A stretch of 64,000 nucleotides of DNA from Caballeronia sordidicola (lineage in GTDB: Bacteria; Pseudomonadota; Gammaproteobacteria; Burkholderiales; Burkholderiaceae), in the NCBI RefSeq assembly GCF_002220365.1, contig NZ_MTHB01000261.1, positions 1-64,000 of the forward strand, in the 5' to 3' direction. Positions 37,987-45,353 of this stretch are shown piece after piece (within the stretch, counting starts at the first letter, position 1; each line of letters begins with the position of its first letter). Below the pieces are notes generated by a model. That model was given only the letters and a program-made list of their open reading frames with translations. It was not told the DNA's origin and ran no database searches. Both the position numbers and the translations under genes were made by a program.

Positions 37987-39195
37987 TCAAACCCTCTGAG
38001 GTGACACACGGACCTGCAGCCTGTTTTGGGCCGCAAGCACGTTTTGCAGCGCGATCTCCGACGTTTGCCCGGAGGCCACGAGGAGGCCGACACACGCGCG
38101 CTGATCAGCGAGGCTATCGATCAGCTTGCCGCGTACCGCGGTGGGAAACAGCACCGGATCGCCAGGATAAGCTTGTAGCGCGTGCGTTCCGGCGACATCC
38201 TCGTAATAGCCTTTCGATTGCGCATACAAGAGCGACATCGCGACGCCTTTGCGCGCGCTCAACTTTTCGTCAAGCAGCTGCGGACGCTGGCCGAGCGCCA
38301 TGTCAACGAATGCTTCGTAGACGTTCTTACCGTAAATGTCGCAAAGCGCCTCGCCAATCTGGCCGCCTCCAAGCCGCGGATTGATCTCGATGACTTCGAA
38401 GCCGTGCTTCGTGAACATGAATTCGGTATGGGAAAACCCCCGCGTGTACCCTACCGTTCGAAGAACCAGATCGATCCACCTCGCAACTGACTCGTGCAAC
38501 TCGGGTGGCAGGTATACCGGCAGCGAGACGGCCTCCTCACGGAAGTCGGGCTCGTGAGACATGATGCGGCTGGAAACTGCCAGAACCTTCGTCTGGCCCT
38601 CCCAAGTCAACGCTTCGACGCTGAACAACGTTCCGGCGAAATAGGGTTCCATCGTCAGCGCGCCGCCGCGCAAATTCACCTTGCGAGCCAGAGCCAACAC
38701 GTGGTCGAGTTCGGCGGTACTTCGGGCGAGCCATACATGTTGGCTAGCCGTGCCCGCGAGATCTTTGACGATGACCGGGTAGACGACGTCAAGCTCAACG
38801 GCCACGTTTGGGTCAATCCTGATTGCGCGTGCCGACGATAGACCGTTGTCGTGCAACACGTTGCGCAGGGAAAATTTGTCGCGTACCAACCTGATCGAGT
38901 CTGCCGGTTGCCCCGGAAAACCGAAATGCTCGAAGAGCTCAAGCGACAGCACACTCCAGGTGTCCGTAGAATTAATCAAGCCGCGCGCGCCGGGCACAAG
39001 TTCAATCGCCTTTTTGAGCGCAGCGGGGTCGAACGTATCCACGTCAACGACCTTCACGTCGCCCTGCCGGCTCAGTTCATATTCATAGACGCCGCGCTCA
39101 CGCGTCAGCAGGATCAGTTGTTCCGAGCGGCTTCTGGCTGCATCGGCCAGACGGTTCAAACCAAAGGTAAGCGCTTCGAGCGCAATGATTGTCAT
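37987..39195 (-). CDS. ATP-grasp carboxylate-amine ligase 2
   Basis: A 402-residue ATP-grasp protein. It has a preATP-grasp N-terminal region (LLTRERGVYEYELSRQGDV), then VVYPVIVKDLAGTASQHVWL near 145-163, GTLFSVEALTWEGQTKVLAV, FSHTEFMFTKHGFEVIEINP near 260-280 and RLGGGQIGEAL, and a C-terminal domain. The EINPRLGGG metal/ATP motif is intact. Overall it is only distantly similar to ligase 1 in the same operon, so they probably use different substrates. It starts 7 bp after the PLP enzyme gene. A longer frame to 39300 overlaps that gene and was rejected. Confidence 0.85.
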   Translation of the reverse strand: MTIIALEALTFGLNRLADAARSRSEQLILLTRERGVYEYELSRQGDVKVVDVDTFDPAALKKAIELVPGARGLINSTDTWSVLSLELFEHFGFPGQPADSIRLVRDKFSLRNVLHDNGLSSARAIRIDPNVAVELDVVYPVIVKDLAGTASQHVWLARSTAELDHVLALARKVNLRGGALTMEPYFAGTLFSVEALTWEGQTKVLAVSSRIMSHEPDFREEAVSLPVYLPPELHESVARWIDLVLRTVGYTRGFSHTEFMFTKHGFEVIEINPRLGGGQIGEALCDIYGKNVYEAFVDMALGQRPQLLDEKLSARKGVAMSLLYAQSKGYYEDVAGTHALQAYPGDPVLFPTAVRGKLIDSLADQRACVGLLVASGQTSEIALQNVLAAQNRLQVRVSPQRV

Positions 39196-39202
39196 AAGTC
39201 GC

Positions 39203-40207
39203 TCAATTGAATTGCGATAGCTCTCGCCGGTCCCAGCGTGCAAATGACCAGGGGAGCAATAGTTCGGAAGCTGTCGTGATTTCAGAAGGCGCCAGCGCAT
39301 CGATGTTCAGCGCCTCGGCGTGTCGGCTGTACACATCGTCAACGTAGCGATGCCCGGTATCTGCACCAATAACGATGTACTGCCTGTCAGGGTGCTTGAG
39401 GGATTCGGCAGAGGCGACTAGATAGCCGCAGCCCGACGACAACCCCGCGAAGATCGCGTGGCGCTTGAGTAGCGCCACTGTTGCCGACATCCCGTATTCA
39501 AACGAGACCCAGTGAATCTGATCGTAGAGTGCGTGCTTGACATTTTCGAAAGGAATCGCGCTGCCGATCCCGGCGATGATGATGCCGGGATCCTCGATTT
39601 GCTCGCTGGCAAACGTGACACTGCCGAAGGGCTGAACACCAATGAGTTCAGTGGGGTGGCCGGCTTCTCGCAAGGCTCGGGCGACTCCTCCAGTCGAGCA
39701 TCCAGAACCCACGCCCCCTACAATCGTGAGCGCCTCACCTTCAAATTCCCGGGCGATTTGTTGAGCGACGGGTTGATATCCGTTGTAGTGAATCGTGTCG
39801 TGATACTGCTGCATCCAATACACGTCAGATTCCGACGCCAGTATCTCCTTGATCCGTTCGACGCGGCGGCTCTGATCCATTTTGAGACTGCCGGCGGACT
39901 GAACCTGCTCGACTTCGGCGCCAAGAATGTTGAGTTGAACCAGCAGCGTCTTGTCTACGGTTTTGGACGCGATAATGCGGCACTTCATACCGTGGCGATG
40001 GCACGCGAGTGCGAGAGAGTGAGCGTAGATGCCGCTCGAACTGTCGAGCAGTGTGTGTCCCGGTTTAATGGCCTCGGCAGCAAGCAACTGTTCGATCGCG
40101 GTGAGTGTGGAGTAGACCTTCAGAATCTCGAACCGGGCGAAAGAAAGATTATCTCGCAGCTTGATTAGCGTCGGGCTCTTGATTGAATCGGCGATATGGT
40201 CGTACAT
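39203..40207 (-). CDS. Divergent PLP-dependent enzyme of the cysteine synthase fold
   Basis: A 334-residue fold-type II PLP protein. The usual PLP motif SVKDR is absent. Alignment through EAIKPGHTLLDSSSGIYAHSLA (equivalent to LKPGDTIVEPTSGNTG) places the PLP lysine at K30 in FEILKVYS, with a four-residue deletion before it. The phosphate-binding glycine loop is GGVGSGCSTGG near 165-175, and GLSSGCGYLVA is near 262. Relatives such as CysK, CysM and SbnA beta-replace O-acetyl- or O-phospho-serine. Being downstream of a threonine-kinase-like gene, it may act on O-phospho-threonine or O-phospho-serine. The reaction is inferred, not shown. Confidence 0.85.
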   Translation of the reverse strand: MYDHIADSIKSPTLIKLRDNLSFARFEILKVYSTLTAIEQLLAAEAIKPGHTLLDSSSGIYAHSLALACHRHGMKCRIIASKTVDKTLLVQLNILGAEVEQVQSAGSLKMDQSRRVERIKEILASESDVYWMQQYHDTIHYNGYQPVAQQIAREFEGEALTIVGGVGSGCSTGGVARALREAGHPTELIGVQPFGSVTFASEQIEDPGIIIAGIGSAIPFENVKHALYDQIHWVSFEYGMSATVALLKRHAIFAGLSSGCGYLVASAESLKHPDRQYIVIGADTGHRYVDDVYSRHAEALNIDALAPSEITTASELLLPWSFARWDRRELSQFN

Positions 40208-40234
40208 GACTCCTCCGAAAACATCTCGATACGA

Positions 40235-41107
40235 TTAATATGACGACCCCGCTTTTATGAACTTACAGGCGCATCCAATTTCGAAGAAAAAATTCGATAG
40301 ATCCGTCATCAGCATAATCGACGGCTTTTTTATGAACAGGAACCCAAGCATGCTACCGGTGTGGGCCACGATCATTCCATCAGACCCAAATCGCTCTTTG
40401 TTCTCCTTCAATTTTTTAAAATTCTTTTTCGGGAAAACAATTTGCGAAAGCTCGGCGCTTGCCGTTGCGCAATCGCAAATGCGTTGATAGTCCGCGTTGC
40501 TGATGGCGTCAACGGCTTGCTCCATGTTTTTTGAATAAACGGATATATTTCGACCATAGTGATCTAGTAGCTTTTTAGCTGACTTATCCGTATCGACCAT
40601 TTCCCCCTCGTCAATATAGCAAGCGTATAAAGTGATCGAGTTAAGAAATTGATGCACAACTTTTTGTTCGCCGCTCAAGTAAAGTGCGAGCGAATCCAGG
40701 AAGACGCTGTCAGATCGCTCGATATCCCTAAGAATTTCGCAAATTTGATTTACTGACGTTGATTTCTCGAAAATCGCGTCTAGGCAGCGTATCGTGGCAA
40801 TGATATCCGCCGTGGAACTGGCCATTCCTCTTCCACATTCCAGCTCGCTGCGAAATCGCCAGCATCCACGCGGCTCTGGTAAACCGTATACTTTCAAATA
40901 ATTATATAAAGCTTTCGACGATTTACTCTTTGCGCATAATTCACTATCATCGGCTTTGTCAGCATTCCGAGTAAAGTGAACCCAAGTGTATCGTTCAATT
41001 GGAAGTGAGACGATCGCAATATTGAGTTTTCCGCTGTCTAGATACGGGCCTTGTACCAATTCTCCAAGAGTACCTCGGCACATACCCGTGTATGTCTGGC
41101 TTTTCAT
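40235..41107 (-). CDS. GHMP kinase, PduX-like (L-threonine kinase family)
   Basis: A 290-residue GHMP kinase. Motif 1 is CRGTLGELVQG at about 10-20, motif 2 ELECGRGMASSTADI near 88-102 and motif 3 VAHTGSMLGFLF near 247-258. GTxGELVQG and GMASSTADI are hallmark sequences of PduX, which makes O-phospho-L-threonine for cobalamin salvage. No cobalamin gene is nearby. It is the first gene of the operon, 27 bp before the PLP enzyme gene. Its DNA is clearly more AT-rich than flanking genes, with runs of A and T, suggesting horizontal origin. Substrate (Thr, Ser or a related hydroxy amino acid) is inferred. Confidence 0.85.
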   Translation of the reverse strand: MKSQTYTGMCRGTLGELVQGPYLDSGKLNIAIVSLPIERYTWVHFTRNADKADDSELCAKSKSSKALYNYLKVYGLPEPRGCWRFRSELECGRGMASSTADIIATIRCLDAIFEKSTSVNQICEILRDIERSDSVFLDSLALYLSGEQKVVHQFLNSITLYACYIDEGEMVDTDKSAKKLLDHYGRNISVYSKNMEQAVDAISNADYQRICDCATASAELSQIVFPKKNFKKLKENKERFGSDGMIVAHTGSMLGFLFIKKPSIMLMTDLSNFFFEIGCACKFIKAGSSY

Positions 41108-41639
41108 ATAATTAAGAGAAGCTCCGATTCGTTACCTTTTCGCGCGCGGTCAAACCGGTTTCGCGACGACAAGCTCTTGCCCGGTAAAACGCTGCTTTCA
41201 GATATCAGCAACCTGTTTTAAGAGACTAACGGCTTAGTTAAACAAATGAAACAGTGTTTTTGTCAAAAATGATCACGAATAAAACAGATTATTTTTGAGA
41301 TAATTGCAACCTCAAGCATCATTCGATGCCGCTGTTCGGGACGGCCGTCTTAGCTGGACTGATAATCGAGCAAAAACCGGCATACCGGCTGTGGTATGCC
41401 GGCCCAATGCGCCCTTGCCTCAGTCCATACGCCGCTTTTTTCGCGCCATGCTCAGGATCCGAAAGCAGCCCGCGCGGAATTTTCATCGCCCCGTCGCCTG
41501 CCTCACTTGCAAGCTCGGCTCAAATGCGGTACTGAATGTGATTCCTGTATTTCCAGAATTGCAGCGGGCGAGTCTGCACACGGCGATGCGATTGAACACC
41601 CCCGATTGCCCCCTTCCAGCCGCCCGCTCAGACCGATCA
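41108..41639 (+). other. AT-rich divergent intergenic region between the PduX-like operon and ybiB
   Basis: 532 bp. The part from about 41180 to 41310 is strongly AT-rich and probably holds the operon promoter on the minus strand. The frame upstream of ybiB from 41304 is open but has no family similarity and I do not call it coding. No tRNA, integrase or att repeat is visible. Confidence 0.5.
41237..41266 (-). promoter_or_regulatory. Candidate promoter of the PduX-like/PLP/ATP-grasp operon
   Basis: On the minus strand, a perfect TTGACA (41266-41261) is followed after 18 bp by TTTAAC (41242-41237), a modest -10. It lies 130 bp upstream of the kinase ATG in AT-rich DNA. Confidence 0.45.
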
Positions 41640-42599
41640 ATGACCGACACAGCCCCTTTCCCGTGCGCCCGTTTCATCAAGGAAATCGGCCGCGGGCCAA
41701 ATGGCGCGCGAGCGCTGACCCGCGAGGATACGTACGCCCTCTACGAAGCCATGCTCGACAACCGCGTCTCCGACCTCGAGCTCGGCGCCGTGTTGCTCGC
41801 GTATCGTGTGAAAGGAGAGACGGCCGCAGAACTGGCCGCGATGCTGGCGGCCGCGCATCGCTCGTTCGAGCCGTTGCATATCCAGAATGGCCGAGACCAC
41901 GCGCGCCCCGTCTCCATCCCCAGTTATAACGGCGCGCGCAAGCAGCCGAACCTCACCCCGTTGCTGGCGTTGCTGCTCGCGCGGGAAGGTGTGCCGGTGC
42001 TCGTGCACGGCGTCACGACTGACCCTGGCCGAGTGACGAGCGCCGCGATTTTCGCCGAACTGGGCATTGCGGAATCCACCTCCCACGATGAAATCGAGGA
42101 CAACCTCGCCTCGCGGCGGCTGGCGTTCGCGCCGATCGCAGTTCTCGCGCCCAAGCTCGCGCGCCTGCTCGCGATCCGGCGGATCATGGGCGTGAGAAAT
42201 TCCACGCATACGCTGGTCAAGATCCTGCAGCCGTTCGCACAGCCCGGTTTGCGGCTGGTGAATTACACCCATCCGGAGTACCGCGAGAGCCTGACGGGAC
42301 TGTTCACCGAGCATCCCGACGCAGCCGCCGGGGGCGCCCTGCTCGCACGCGGAACAGAGGGTGAGGCGGTAGCGGATACGCGCCGGCAAGTGCAGGTCGA
42401 CTGGTTCCATGAAGGCCACACAGAAACGCTGATATCGGCGGAGCGCTCGTCCCCGGAAGCGCCCGTGGTGGCGTTGCCCGAGGCCCTCGATGCAGCGACC
42501 ACCGCCCGCTGGATCGAAACCGTGCTGCGCGGCGAAGCACCTATTCCGCCCGCACTCGCGCGTCAGGCGGAGTTGATTGCGGACATCGTCAGGCGCTAG
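41640..42599 (+). CDS. ybiB: YbiB/TrpD2 family protein (glycosyl transferase family 3-like)
   Basis: A 319-residue protein resembling anthranilate phosphoribosyltransferase, of the YbiB/TrpD2 group. The helical N-terminal domain (TREDTYALYEAMLDNRVSDLEL) is followed by a PRPP-site-like LLAREGVPVLVHGVTTDPGR and MGVRNSTHTLVKILQPF. The group lacks TrpD activity; E. coli YbiB binds nucleic acid and is linked to the LexA/SOS regulon. The ATG at 41640 follows homologues; the longer open frame to 41304 was not used. Confidence 0.88.
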   Translation: MTDTAPFPCARFIKEIGRGPNGARALTREDTYALYEAMLDNRVSDLELGAVLLAYRVKGETAAELAAMLAAAHRSFEPLHIQNGRDHARPVSIPSYNGARKQPNLTPLLALLLAREGVPVLVHGVTTDPGRVTSAAIFAELGIAESTSHDEIEDNLASRRLAFAPIAVLAPKLARLLAIRRIMGVRNSTHTLVKILQPFAQPGLRLVNYTHPEYRESLTGLFTEHPDAAAGGALLARGTEGEAVADTRRQVQVDWFHEGHTETLISAERSSPEAPVVALPEALDAATTARWIETVLRGEAPIPPALARQAELIADIVRR

Positions 42600-42628
42600 G
42601 GCATTCCTCAGTCGAGAAACCGTTTCTG

Positions 42629-42658
42629 TTGACAGAAGCGCGCGCCCTGCGCTAATGT
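42629..42658 (+). promoter_or_regulatory. leu leader promoter
   Basis: TTGACA (42629-42634), 18-bp spacer, TAATGT (42653-42658). This is one of the best promoter matches in the window. The expected start, six to eight bases downstream, falls at 42664-42666, on the ATG of the leader peptide. Confidence 0.65.
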
Positions 42659-42664
42659 GCAGAA

Positions 42665-42742
42665 ATGAGCTTTACCCAATTCCCCTCCCTTCGAATTACT
42701 CAGGGTCGCCTAGCGCGGCCCCTATCGCTACGTCTAGCGTAA
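42665..42742 (+). CDS. Leucine attenuation leader peptide
   Basis: A 25-codon ORF beginning MSFTQFPSLRITQ and ending in LARPLSLRLA. It holds five leucines, four of them the rare CTA codon and concentrated in the last ten codons, as in E. coli leuL. It lies about 300 bp upstream of leuA2. It is too short for standard gene calling. No Shine-Dalgarno precedes the ATG and the promoter places the transcript start on it, so translation is probably leaderless. Stalling at CTA codons when charged tRNA-Leu is scarce would alter folding of the downstream RNA. Confidence 0.72.
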   Translation: MSFTQFPSLRITQGRLARPLSLRLA

Positions 42743-42810
42743 GTCGCTAAACGTGGCGCCGCGCGTTCCTCGCGCGGTCCCTCCCGCAGTTTCGTAGCTC
42801 CCCTTTTTTC
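42743..42810 (+). promoter_or_regulatory. Putative leu attenuator region
   Basis: TAGCG (42735-42739, inside the leader ORF) can pair with CGCTA (42745-42749). Next comes a perfect CCGCGCG-TTCCT-CGCGCGG hairpin at 42759-42777, and a six-T run lies at 42804-42809. The T-run is about 25 nt from that stem, so this is not a textbook terminator; a more distal pairing or Rho may be involved. The attenuator role is inferred from position between leader peptide and leuA2. Confidence 0.45.
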
Positions 42811-42869
42811 ACCACCTGTAGTCGTCTGCTTTCGTCCGTTCATCCACGGCACGAAAACGCGAGGATCAC

Positions 42870-43043
42870 ATGCACGCTGCATTAGCATCGTTCACGTTCG
42901 TCACCGGCGTCTCCCACGCCATGGGACATCGAGAACCTGACCAGCGCGCATCGGAACGATGCCGGCAAGCCGCCGGCCTCGCGTCCTCCTCGCAACGACT
43001 GCGCTTTCACGCGTACAACGCGTTCAGCCGAGGCCCACGATGA
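42870..43043 (+). CDS. 57-codon upstream ORF overlapping the leuA2 start
   Basis: ATG at 42870 is preceded by GAGG at 42861-42864. The frame runs 57 codons (MHAALASFTFVTGVSHAMGH at the start) and stops at TGA 43041-43043, so the leuA2 ATG at 43040 overlaps the stop by several bases in a TGATG arrangement. The product is Arg/Ala/Ser-rich with no recognised domain. The arrangement suggests translational coupling, with the uORF governing ribosome delivery to leuA2. It may also be a chance ORF in GC-rich DNA. Confidence 0.4.
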   Translation: MHAALASFTFVTGVSHAMGHREPDQRASERCRQAAGLASSSQRLRFHAYNAFSRGPR

Positions 43044-44701
43044 TGATGCGCAACCCTTCCGAGAAATACCGCCCTTTCCCGCAGGTCAACCTCAACGGCC
43101 GCCGATGGCCCACTCGCACGATCGAGCACGCACCCATCTGGATGAGCACCGATCTTCGTGACGGCAACCAGGCGCTGATCGACCCGATGAGTATTGACGC
43201 CAAGCTCGAGTTCTTCGAGATGCTGGTGGCGGTGGGTTTCAAGGAAATCGAAGTGGGCTTTCCGTCGGCATCGCAGACGGATTTCGACTTCGTGCGCAAG
43301 CTGATCGTGGAAAACCGCGTTCCCGCCGATGTCACCATCGAAGTGCTCGTGCAGTCGCGCCGCGAACTCATTGAGCGGACGTTTGAAGCGGTACAAGGGG
43401 CGCCCCGGGTGATCGTGCACCTGTACAACGCGATCGCACCGTCGTTTCGCAAGATCGTCTTCGCCCAGTCCAAGGAAGAGACCAAGGCGCTCGCCGTGGA
43501 AGGCACGCGCATCATCAAGGAGTGCGCCGCCGCGCGCCCCGACACACACTGGATCTACCAGTATTCGCCGGAAACGTTCAGCATGACCGAGCTTTCGTTT
43601 TCCCGCGAAGTCTGCGACGCCGTCGCGCAAATGTGGCGTCCCACGCCCGACCACAAGATGATCGTGAATTTGCCGGCCACCGTGGAGGCGGCCATGCCGA
43701 ACGTGTTCGCCGATCAGATCGAGTGGATGGATCGCAACGTGAGTTATCGCGACAGTATCGTGCTCTCCGTGCATCCGCATAATGATCGCGGCACAGCGGT
43801 CGCCGCAGCGGAACTTGCGATCCTTGCCGGCGCAGATCGGGTCGAAGGCTGCCTCTTTGGCAACGGCGAGCGCACGGGTAACGTGGATCTCGTCACGCTC
43901 GCGATGAACTTGTACACGCAGGGGATCGACCCCGGCCTGGATTTTTCGGATATCGACGGCGTGCGCCGCGTGGTCGAACGCTGCAACCAGATTTCTGTGC
44001 ATCCGCGTCACCCGTATGCCGGCGATCTCGTGTTCACAGCTTTTTCCGGCTCCCACCAGGACGCCATCCGCAAGGGTTTTGCTCAACGCGAAGCGGACAC
44101 GGTATGGGACGTGCCGTATCTCCCCATCGATCCCGCCGATCTCGGCCGCAGCTACGACGCCGTGATCCGCGTGAACAGCCAGTCGGGCAAAGGCGGCGCG
44201 ACCTATCTGCTCGAACGCGGGCTGGGCTTCACGCCGCCGCGCCGCGTGCAGATCGAATTCAGCCATACCGTGCAGAAAGTCGCCGACGCCTCCGGCGCGG
44301 AAGTGTCCGGCGAAGCCATTTGCGCGTTGTTCAAGCGCGAATACTTCGATGCACAAGGGCCGGCGACGCGCTCGGATGCCTCGACCCTGCGCTTCGATGA
44401 ACGCCACGTGAAGCTGCCCGTATCGACCGTTGCCGATGAAGCGCACGCGCAGGCAGTCGCTGCGGCGGTAGCCAGCGTGGCGGGTGTCGCGATCGAGGTG
44501 ACATCGTTCGAAACCGCCGCGACCGCGAAGGGTGAGACGGGGGTGTTCATCGGCTGCCGGATTGGCGATCAGGCCATGCGATTTGGCGTCGCGGTTCATG
44601 CAAACGCGGTTCAGGCAGTCGCCAACGCCATTGTCAGCGCGGTGAATCGCGTGCGTTGGGCTGGGCGCAAGGAAGTGGAAAGCGAAGCCGTAGCGGCGTG
44701 A
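43040..44701 (+). CDS. leuA: 2-isopropylmalate synthase, LeuA type 2
   Basis: LeuA condenses acetyl-CoA with 2-ketoisovalerate, the first committed step to leucine. The 553-residue protein is the longer LeuA2 form: STDLRDGNQALIDPMS with catalytic Arg/Asp near 40, VLVQSRRELIERTF, VHPHNDRGTAVAAAELA (metal-binding His-x-His), GNGERTGNVDLV, and a C-terminal LeuA dimer/feedback domain after about 420. The ATG at 43040 (MMMRNPSEKYRPFP) matches homologues; a start at 42959 would add 27 non-conserved residues. Expression is probably controlled by the leader peptide at 42665. Confidence 0.95.
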   Translation: MMMRNPSEKYRPFPQVNLNGRRWPTRTIEHAPIWMSTDLRDGNQALIDPMSIDAKLEFFEMLVAVGFKEIEVGFPSASQTDFDFVRKLIVENRVPADVTIEVLVQSRRELIERTFEAVQGAPRVIVHLYNAIAPSFRKIVFAQSKEETKALAVEGTRIIKECAAARPDTHWIYQYSPETFSMTELSFSREVCDAVAQMWRPTPDHKMIVNLPATVEAAMPNVFADQIEWMDRNVSYRDSIVLSVHPHNDRGTAVAAAELAILAGADRVEGCLFGNGERTGNVDLVTLAMNLYTQGIDPGLDFSDIDGVRRVVERCNQISVHPRHPYAGDLVFTAFSGSHQDAIRKGFAQREADTVWDVPYLPIDPADLGRSYDAVIRVNSQSGKGGATYLLERGLGFTPPRRVQIEFSHTVQKVADASGAEVSGEAICALFKREYFDAQGPATRSDASTLRFDERHVKLPVSTVADEAHAQAVAAAVASVAGVAIEVTSFETAATAKGETGVFIGCRIGDQAMRFGVAVHANAVQAVANAIVSAVNRVRWAGRKEVESEAVAA

Positions 44702-44911
44702 AGGAACGCGGCTTTTTAGCAACGAGCAGCGAGTACGGGTTGTGAGTGACGCGTGGTGATGTGGTCAGGTACCGCTTCCCAGTCAGCGCGCAGCAGAAGT
44801 TTGCGAAGCAGGCGATAAAACACGACCGGTATCGACATGGCGGCCGACGCTCACAAGGCGCCGCCCCGCCGCCCGAACCGCGACGCCCGACCGAACGGCG
44901 TCGAACCGGCG

Positions 44912-45307
44912 CTAATCCAGCGCCACGCGTGTCGCCTGCATCGCGAGCAACTGCCATTGCCCATCGACCTGAATGTGGATGGCCGTGTACGCGATCGGGA
45001 ACAACAAGGCGCCGTTCTTCGACTCCATCTCGAGCAACGCGCGCCCAAAGACGATCCACGTGTCCCGTCCGCCCGGCATCACATCCTGCGACTGGATCTC
45101 GATCTGGCGGTAGCGCCGGCGCCCCGCCGTGATGGCATCTATGAACTGACGTTTCGTCTCGCGCTTGCCATTGGTATGGACATAGCTGGCGTTCTCCGCC
45201 AACAGCACGTCCAGCAATTCGCCGTCACCGTCGACCATCGCACGGAAACGGTCGCGCTCGAGTTCGCGGATTGCCTCGATGGGCGTATCGATCGGTTGTG
45301 CCGGCAT
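44912..45307 (-). CDS. NTF2-like (DUF4440/SnoaL) family protein
   Basis: A 131-residue single-domain cone-fold protein: IRELERDRFRAMVDGDGELL at the N terminus, ENASYVHTNGKRETKRQFID, and C-terminal YTAIHIQVDGQWQLLAMQAT. This fold includes isomerases, hydrolases and ligand-binding proteins; catalytic role is unassigned. It is convergent with leuA (210 bp apart) and 46 bp downstream of the lipid A deacylase-like gene. Confidence 0.82.
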   Translation of the reverse strand: MPAQPIDTPIEAIRELERDRFRAMVDGDGELLDVLLAENASYVHTNGKRETKRQFIDAITAGRRRYRQIEIQSQDVMPGGRDTWIVFGRALLEMESKNGALLFPIAYTAIHIQVDGQWQLLAMQATRVALD

Positions 45308-45353
45308 CTTTCGATTCCTCTCGCGCTTGAGGAACCGATGGACGCGGTCCTCG

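Noticed and set aside
41304..41639. 112-residue N-terminal extension of YbiB
   Set aside because: No similarity to the family; starts in AT-rich promoter-like DNA.
42743..42810. Riboswitch upstream of leuA
   Set aside because: The leader ORF with four CTA codons explains the region better; I see no conserved aptamer motif.
43007..44722. 571-residue open frame antisense to leuA2
   Set aside because: Fully overlaps a clear enzyme gene; composition is Arg/His-rich as expected for an antisense shadow in GC-rich DNA, and no domain is seen.
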